Assembly (NCBI GenBank): GCA_025266875.1
Contig: JALLLT010000029.1
Span: 124,001 to 188,000, forward strand
Direction of reading: 5' to 3'
Source of the DNA: Fennellomyces sp. T-0311
Lineage: Eukaryota > Mucoromycota > Mucoromycetes > Mucorales > Lichtheimiaceae
DNA length: 64,000 nt
The position numbers and the translations under genes are program-made. The notes beneath the pieces are model-generated. The model was not told the origin of the DNA and made no database searches. It saw nothing but the letters and a program-made list of their open reading frames with translations. Below are positions 58,001-64,000 of the stretch, in pieces (position 1 is the stretch's first letter; each line of letters begins with the position of its first letter).

Positions 58001-60488
58001 ATGTGCGACCAAGCTGCATTCCAAAACGATATGGCAAAAAAGTGTGGAGGTGGTCAGGAAGCCATCGAGAAGCGCTTCAGTGCTTTTTCCATTGATCATA
58101 AGAATACGCAAGAAACTACCAGTTTTGGCACGAAAGTCGACAATACCAATACCTTGAAGGCCGGCTGTCGTGGTCCATCACTTATGCAAGACTTTGCTAT
58201 GCGTGAGAAAATTATGCATTTTGGTAACTAGAAAGAAACCCCAGTTTCTATTAGATATATTTTTTTTTTAAATCAGCAATACAGACCATGAAAGAATTCC
58301 GGAACGCGTGGTCCATGCTCGCGGTGTTGGTGCACATGGCTATTTTGAAACGTACAAAGACTGGTCCGACTTGAGCGCCGCAGACTTTTTGCGCAAGCCG
58401 GGCAAAAAGACACCAGTGTTCGTTCGGTTTTCGACTGTCTTAGGCTCGCGTGGCTCTCCTGATACTGTACGTGACGTACGTGGCTTTGCAACCCGCTTTT
58501 ACACCGATGAAGGCTTGTTTGACTTGGGTAAGCGGGATATAGCCTGCAGGCCACTTACAATGAAGCAAAGATAATAACGTTTTTACGCAATAGTCGGTAA
58601 TGTTATAGCACCCTTCTTTGTGCATGGTATGTAGCTCAAAGTGAGCACCCTAAACAAAACGTCAGAATGAGCTCACGCATGAATTTTTTTTTACAGATGC
58701 GATAAAGTTCCCGGATATCATTCACTCTGGAAAGCCACACCCAAGCAAGGAAATTCCTCAAGCTGGTACTGCTCATGACACCGCGTACGACTTTTTTGGC
58801 TCGTTCCCTGAAACAATTCACACTGTTCTATGGGTTTGTACTTTGGAACTAGACGTAGTTATACGCACGACGATCTTATGACAGTTCTTTTATTAGGCAC
58901 TCTCTGGTCGTGGCTTGGTCAAGAGCTTCAGACAAGCTGATGGATTCGGCGTCCACACGTATGGTACTCATACTATGCTTAGAAAGCACCCAATAACTTT
59001 TTTGGACTAGTTTCCGATTAATCAACGAGCAAGGCAAGGCAGTTTTCGTCAAATTCCACTGGAAACCACTGCAAGGTTTGTCCAATCTTCTGTGGGACGA
59101 GGCACAGAAGATTGCCGGCAAAAACATTGACTTTCATCGCACGGATTTGTACACTGCTATCGAGGTATGTATAATGCAGGATACATGATTTCAAACAACA
59201 GCTCATGTGTGTTGAAAAAAAAAACAAGCGCGGTGATTACCCCGAGTGGGAGCTAGGTGTACAGATCATCCCGGAGGAAGATGAGCACAAGTTCGACTTT
59301 GACCTCTTGGATCCCACCAAGATAGTACCCGAATCTTTGGTTCCCGTTACCCCTCTCGGCAAGATGACCTTGGATCGGAACGTCGAAAACTTCTTCGCTG
59401 AGACTGAGCAGGTTACCTTCTGCGTGGCGAACATTGTGCGCGGTATTGGCTTCACAAACGACTCCCTGTTGCAAGGTCGTCTGTTTAGTTACGTCGATAC
59501 CCAACTCAACCGGATGAATTCGGCCAACTTTATGCAATTGCCGATCAACCGTCCAGTGAATGCGGTCCATAACAACCAACGCGATGGTTACATGCAGAGC
59601 ACCATCCACAAGGGCGACGTGGCTTACTACCCCAACCACCTGCAAAACAACGCACCGAACATTGCTCAACCTTCCCAGGGAGGCTACATGGAATATCCGG
59701 AAAAAATCAACAATGTCGCCAAGGTCCGCGAGCAAGTGCCAAGCGTCGAGGACCATTATTCGCAGGCTCAGTTGTATTGGAACTCACTTACGCCATACGA
59801 ACAACAACAAACAGTGAATGGTTTCCGTTTCGAAGTCGGCAAGTCGGTTGATCTCGGCGTGCGCAAGCGTATGATTGATGTGTTGAACCACGTGGATAAT
59901 GGATTGGCACGCCGTGTGGCATCAGCAGTAAACGTTCCATTGCCTGGAAAGGTCGTCGATAACGCCGGCAAGACCACGGTGGGGTTGTCGATTGAGGAAA
60001 GGACCCATCCCAACCATATCCGCACAAAGACGGTGGCTATACTTACTGCGCCTGGAACCAACACCAAGGATGCAAGTGCCATGTATGACTTTTTGAAAAA
60101 GGAAGGCGCCTACGTCGAATACGTGGGCCCTGCTCTGGGGGATCAGGATGGTCTCGAAATCACGCAGACCTATACAACATCCAGCTCGGTCCTTTTCGAT
60201 GCCGTTTATGTGCCTGATGGTGACGAGGCGGTCAAGCTGTTGACAACCAAGCAAAGCACGTTCCCCTACGAAGAGCCTATCATGTTTGTTCTCGATGCCT
60301 TCCGCCACTGCAAGCCTGTTGGTGCCTCGGGCGCCGGAGTCGAGTTGCTCAAGGCCTCCAGAGTCGAAGGAAGCGAGCAGGATGGTGTTTTGGTTGGCCA
60401 GAACGCGTCGGCGCTTACGGATGCATTCAAGAAGGCACTTATCAAGCAGCGATACTGGACGCGCATGGCACTGGATCCTCCCATGTAA
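58001..60488 (+). CDS. Large-subunit monofunctional catalase
   Basis: Seven exons: 58001-58223, 58285-58527, 58594-58626, 58697-58833, 58897-58958, 59011-59164 and 59229-60488 (703 residues, the clade-2 size). The catalytic His is in [11 protein letters not shown] (about residue 85), the distal Asn in LVGNVIAP, and the heme Tyr in RLFSYVDTQ. The last 150 or so residues form the flavodoxin/glutamine-amidotransferase-like C-terminal domain typical of large catalases ([20 protein letters not shown]). It converts hydrogen peroxide to water and oxygen. No SKL-type end is present (ends DPPM), so it is probably not PTS1-targeted. Exon 3 is only 33 nt. Donors before exons 2-7 are consensus except GTTTGT at 58834. 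The gene converges on the PP2C gene. Confidence 0.95.
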
Positions 60489-60600
60489 AAACGACTGATG
60501 AACTAGCTTGCTCATTTATTAGCAATAAAAAATAATGGTTATGCAATGTGAGATAATGTAAACGTGCGTAATGTAATGGGATGGATGGGATGCATGCAAA

Positions 60601-60645
60601 TTGGTGTGTGTGTGTGTGTGTATGTGTGTTGTGGGAGGGGGGGAT
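60601..60645. repeat. GT microsatellite and G-run
   Basis: A tggtgtgtgtgtgtgtgtgt tract followed by gtgggagggggggat lies between two convergent genes. Confidence 0.75.
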
Positions 60646-60662
60646 TAAGTGGGTGGTGCGTA

Positions 60663-61973
60663 TTACAATCGACGGTCGGGCGAGTCCTCACTGTCGTTGA
60701 TGATCGCAACAACAACGCTGATGTCATCCGACTTGCCGCCTTGGTGGAAATAGCCTTCGTTGATAGCTTGCGTCTGGAAGGGGCTGTCCATGTTGCGACG
60801 GTCCTCGCTGACGGCACGTGCGCGGTCTGCCAGCGCATCAGAGAGTTTCTGGGGATTGAAGTTGAGCAGCCGTGGCGGACGCTGGCCTGAGCCGGGAATG
60901 GTATAAGCGTTCACGTGAGCCCTCACGATGGACAGGATCTCCTTGTCAAACAGGTTGTCGAACAGCCCGTCGGTGCCAAGAATCACAATGTCACCCTTCT
61001 CGACTGAAATATCAAAGGTCTGCGCGCACACAAAGTCAGCTTCACACGGCGCATCAACACAAATGCGGCAGTTTTCTCTTACCTGAGCATCCTTGGGCTT
61101 ATCGGGCGAGTTGGTACCCAGTTGGTAGGGGAAGTTGAACGCATGCTGCTGCTCTTCGTTGCGGAAGATGTAGCTGTTCTGACGGATCACCGCAATGCCG
61201 CAGTCACCGAGGTTGGCAACTCGCAGCTCGTCGTTGCGAAGGAGTGCAACGCATGCAGTAGACGAGCCGATCACCCCCTCACGACGGGCCTCCATTAAGG
61301 AGATCTCGTAGCTGCGCTGGAGAATATCGACGGGATCGGCCTCGTCATACTTTGCAAAGCAGTCGTCATCGACGTTATCGAAGCGCTCGAGCTCGAGATA
61401 GGCATGGTGCATAAGTTTTCGGGAATACAACGCTGGATTGGCGCCTTTTTTTTAAAGAACAGTGCGTTAGTTACACAAGGGGAAACAACGGAAAATCCCG
61501 GGCAAAAGAAAATATTTACCAAGAGTTCCCGCCCAGCCGCCTACGCCATCAGCCACGCCCAGTGCGTCTGCGCGAACGAAATAGGCATCTTCGCCCACCT
61601 GCGTGCTCTGGTAGTGCTCCGAGGCGCCGTGTGTGGAGCGGCCGCGCTTGGCAAAGCCCGTGGCGCCAGACGCAAACAGATAGGAAGGCTTAGGTTTTGC
61701 GGCGGCGAAAAAGTCAAAGAGCGGAAGTTGTTTGTGATAAGAGAGTGGTGGCGGTGCGTTCAATGGCTGGCGGTGGATAGCATAGTCATAATAGAGTCGG
61801 GTTTGGGGTGTTTTGCGGAAACAAGTGAGGACGATCTGGGGACGATGGCGGGTGCGAGTGGATAGGGAGCGGACAGAGCCAGCGCAGCGTGCTTTAGTGC
61901 ATGTGGTGGTAGGCAGGCCTGGAAGCGATGGTAACGTGTTTACGATCTGCTTGGCTGCCTTGCTGCTGCTCAT
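60663..61973 (-). CDS. Ptc7-type mitochondrial PP2C phosphatase
   Basis: Minus-strand exons 61973-61520, 61444-61083 and 61019-60663; 390 residues when both introns are removed. The N-terminus is rich in Arg, Ser and Lys with almost no acid for about 90 residues, a likely mitochondrial presequence. The PP2C core has GEDAYFVRADALGVADGVGG (metal-binding Asp and Gly), SSTACVALL, LRVANLGDCG, VILGTDGLFDNL and a final GGKSDDISVVV. Ptc7 family enzymes dephosphorylate mitochondrial proteins, including coenzyme Q biosynthesis factors. The second intron (61082-61020) has a perfect CAG/GTAAGA donor and ends CGCGCAG. It is 63 bp with no stop, so a retained form of 411 residues is also possible. Confidence 0.88.
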
Positions 61974-63795
61974 GGAATGTCGAAGTGAAGATTAAGGGAA
62001 GAAGGGAAGACACAGAAAATAAAGGGGAGACGGCTTCCATGAAATAATTTTTTTTTAGATAGATAACAGAGCATGGAGCTCCCGTGTGTTTTTTCATCGC
62101 CCGCTCTATCAACGGCAATCGCCGACCCACGTTCCGGCAATCAAATCAATGCTTGGCCCACGCTGATCTGCGCCTCAAACCTCGGTCCCGTTGCTATATA
62201 CGACATGTTACCCTTGGAAACAACAGCGCGGCTGTTTCATATATGACACCTGCATGCACGCTATCCGTCCGCGGGAAAATTGACACACTTATACCCTGGT
62301 GTGAACTCGCTGAGTATTTTTTTTTTTTCAAAAGCAGCGGACTTTAAGCTTTCGCGTTGCGCAGTTCACACACGATGGCGCGATAGCGTTGGCTATTGTT
62401 CTCTGCATCTTTGCTCGTCGCTTACATGTCACCTGCTTGATCGAGGGAGTATATTCTTATAGCTCAAAATTAAAGGAGCTCTAATCATGGTACGGGTGGC
62501 CGTCGGGACGATTTCCAAAAGTGATAGGTGTCCTCGGGACCACCTAATCGCCGCCGCTTTCTTTGTTGCTTTGTTATGATACGGTTATCAGGGCACGTAT
62601 CTGACATGCCGCTCGATTTCCTCAGCATATGCACTGGCTGAGGCATCACCTAACCTTGATTACCCGGCCGTCTAGATGACTCGTAGGTATATGCAAAGCA
62701 CATTTCGCTACGTACTTCTGTGATCCATAAGAGACAAACATTATATAAACGCTACAAACGAAGCATCTGCTTGATAGATACGTTTACCTTTATTATTTAA
62801 AACTATGGATCTCATGGATAGCACTTTCCATGGTGAGCGCCGGGATTATCCGGGTATTCGGTGCGAAAGTATCTCTCTTTTTGGTACCTTCGTTTTCCCC
62901 ATCAACACGATTGTAGGCTTACGCGCTGGTATCCCACTTACGGGTTATCGCAGATAATAGAGGATAAACCGGCTATCAAGGAAGTCACAGAATGAAAATA
63001 ATATCAAGGAGATCCATATGCGGGCAGATTTAATCCCTCTCCACGCTACTCGGATCCTGCCGCTTATTTACGCACAGTTACAAGCGTTTGCATCGTAAAC
63101 GTAGTCATATTTGGCTGTTCAATATCGTCAATCAATAATGCTATCGCATACGTACTTGTATTTCTGTCATTGATTTTTGTTCATCAATAAAGATACATGA
63201 AAGTAATTCAGCAAGGATTAGAAGGAAAGAAGGACCGAGTCAATACATTCGGGTACAACGACGTAAATTCGTCCACTACTTGCATATCATTCACCTTACC
63301 TTTCCCGCATCCAAACTCGCTGCTTCATATATGATTTGTACATAGACATGTTATTTATGAGTATGTGATTTCTTGCTTTTGAATCTTTGTCGCTGGTACA
63401 TCATCTTCTGACTGAGATAGATCAAAATATACGGAGACTGATCTTTGAAGACTCCGTATAGGTTGAAAATGTTTCACTGCACTTTCACCCTTTAACCATC
63501 TTCTTTATATTCTTCGCATTCTTGATTCCCAAATATACCACTTTTCTGAACAATCGCTCAACCAGTGTCCTGTCTTCCATTCGATAATAATTGTATAATC
63601 GCGCAATCTCAAACCTCGTAGATTGTCTTGAGCAGTTTGATTAGATATCATTTATTCTTTTTTTGAATTTGAGTACACGGCAATTTGCCTTTTTGATCGA
63701 TCTTATCGTACTGTATTTATCATTTCATACTACGTGGTTAATTATAAGACCATAATGGATCTTTCGCTTCAATGAGGCGCTCATTTATGTTCGCG
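61974..63795. other. Gene-poor stretch
   Basis: 1.8 kb of mostly AT-rich DNA. The first few hundred bases are the likely PP2C promoter. No exon, RNA gene or repeat could be supported in the rest. Confidence 0.4.
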
Positions 63796-64000
63796 TTAAA
63801 CTCTCTGTTGATATATTTCTATATAATTCTTCATTTCCTTCGAACCATGTTTTCCAAACCCGTGTTGTTGCTCCAATATGTCCCGCGCTGTTGTTGTGCC
63901 CCATGTATACCTGATGCCAGAAACAGCAGGTCAATTATTGCATAGAAATGTTTTTCAAATGTTGTGGCCAAAGAACATACCTACCCTCTTTGTCACCAAT
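63796..64000 (-). CDS. 3' end of a gene running off the right edge
   Basis: Two minus-strand exon pieces fit: 64000-63981 (ending GGTAG before a GTATGT donor) and 63910-63796 after a GCATCAG acceptor. The second reads TWGTTTARDILEQQHGFGKH and continues for about 17 residues to a stop. Composition is protein-like and the splice sites are good, but I cannot name the family and most of the gene lies outside the window. Confidence 0.45.

Overview
The window is fungal nuclear DNA and reads as Mucoromycota (an early-diverging, Mucorales-type fungus). Genes are broken by many very short introns (about 45-90 bp), usually with GTAAGT/GTATGT-like donors and CTAAT-like branch sites. Proteins are conserved across fungi, and one is a carotenoid-cleavage-type oxygenase, a family linked to trisporoid sex hormones in this group. 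No species can be named from sequence alone. No rRNA, tRNA, CRISPR array or prokaryotic operon was seen. All gene models below were spliced by eye. Coordinates run from start codon to stop codon with introns included, and exon limits are in the evidence text.

Left block (1 to 21.4 kb, gene dense). A diverged tandem repeat runs into the 3' end of a Dma1-type FHA-RING ubiquitin ligase. Then come a PRCC homologue, the AP-1 clathrin adaptor mu subunit, a Ppn2-like membrane-anchored phosphatase, a Mediator subunit 9 homologue, a carboxymuconolactone-decarboxylase-fold protein with a peroxisomal tail, a seven-helix receptor, a degenerate-looking carotenoid oxygenase, a small protein faintly like autophagy factor Atg31, an alpha-arrestin, an ERT1/AcuK-type zinc-cluster regulator and dihydroxyacetone kinase.

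Middle block (21.4 to 37.6 kb, AT-rich and gene poor). The one clear gene is a Pcl-type cyclin (28.4-29.6 kb) with a long leader carrying two tiny upstream ORFs. Around it lie a decayed Tc1/mariner-like element with recognisable inverted ends, an inverted fragment of the same family 6-8 kb away, a second decayed DDE transposase, a broken multi-exon gene, short direct and inverted repeats, and coding-looking stretches I cannot identify.

Right block (37.6 to 62 kb, gene dense). It holds an Mga2/Spt23-type membrane-tethered transcription factor, sorting nexin Snx4/Atg24, a Reb1/TTF1-like Myb protein, a VanZ-like membrane protein, a Bud14/Tea4-like SH3 polarity protein, a Csc1/OSCA-type channel, an unnamed coiled-coil protein, a large-subunit catalase and a Ptc7-type mitochondrial PP2C phosphatase. 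About 1.8 kb without genes follows, then the end of one more gene at the right edge.

There is no operon logic, but some neighbours suggest shared themes. The receptor and carotenoid oxygenase lie 95 bp apart on one strand. Peroxisome and redox functions recur (PTS1 protein, catalase), as do lipid or membrane-trafficking functions (AP-1, Snx4, arrestin, Mga2). The most unusual signals are in splicing: GC-AG introns, a probable 4-nt exon, an 8-nt terminal exon, a possible poison exon in the Mga2 gene, and a stop-free 63-bp intron in the Ptc7 gene that could be retained in frame. The oxygenase also seems to have lost two of its four iron-binding histidines.
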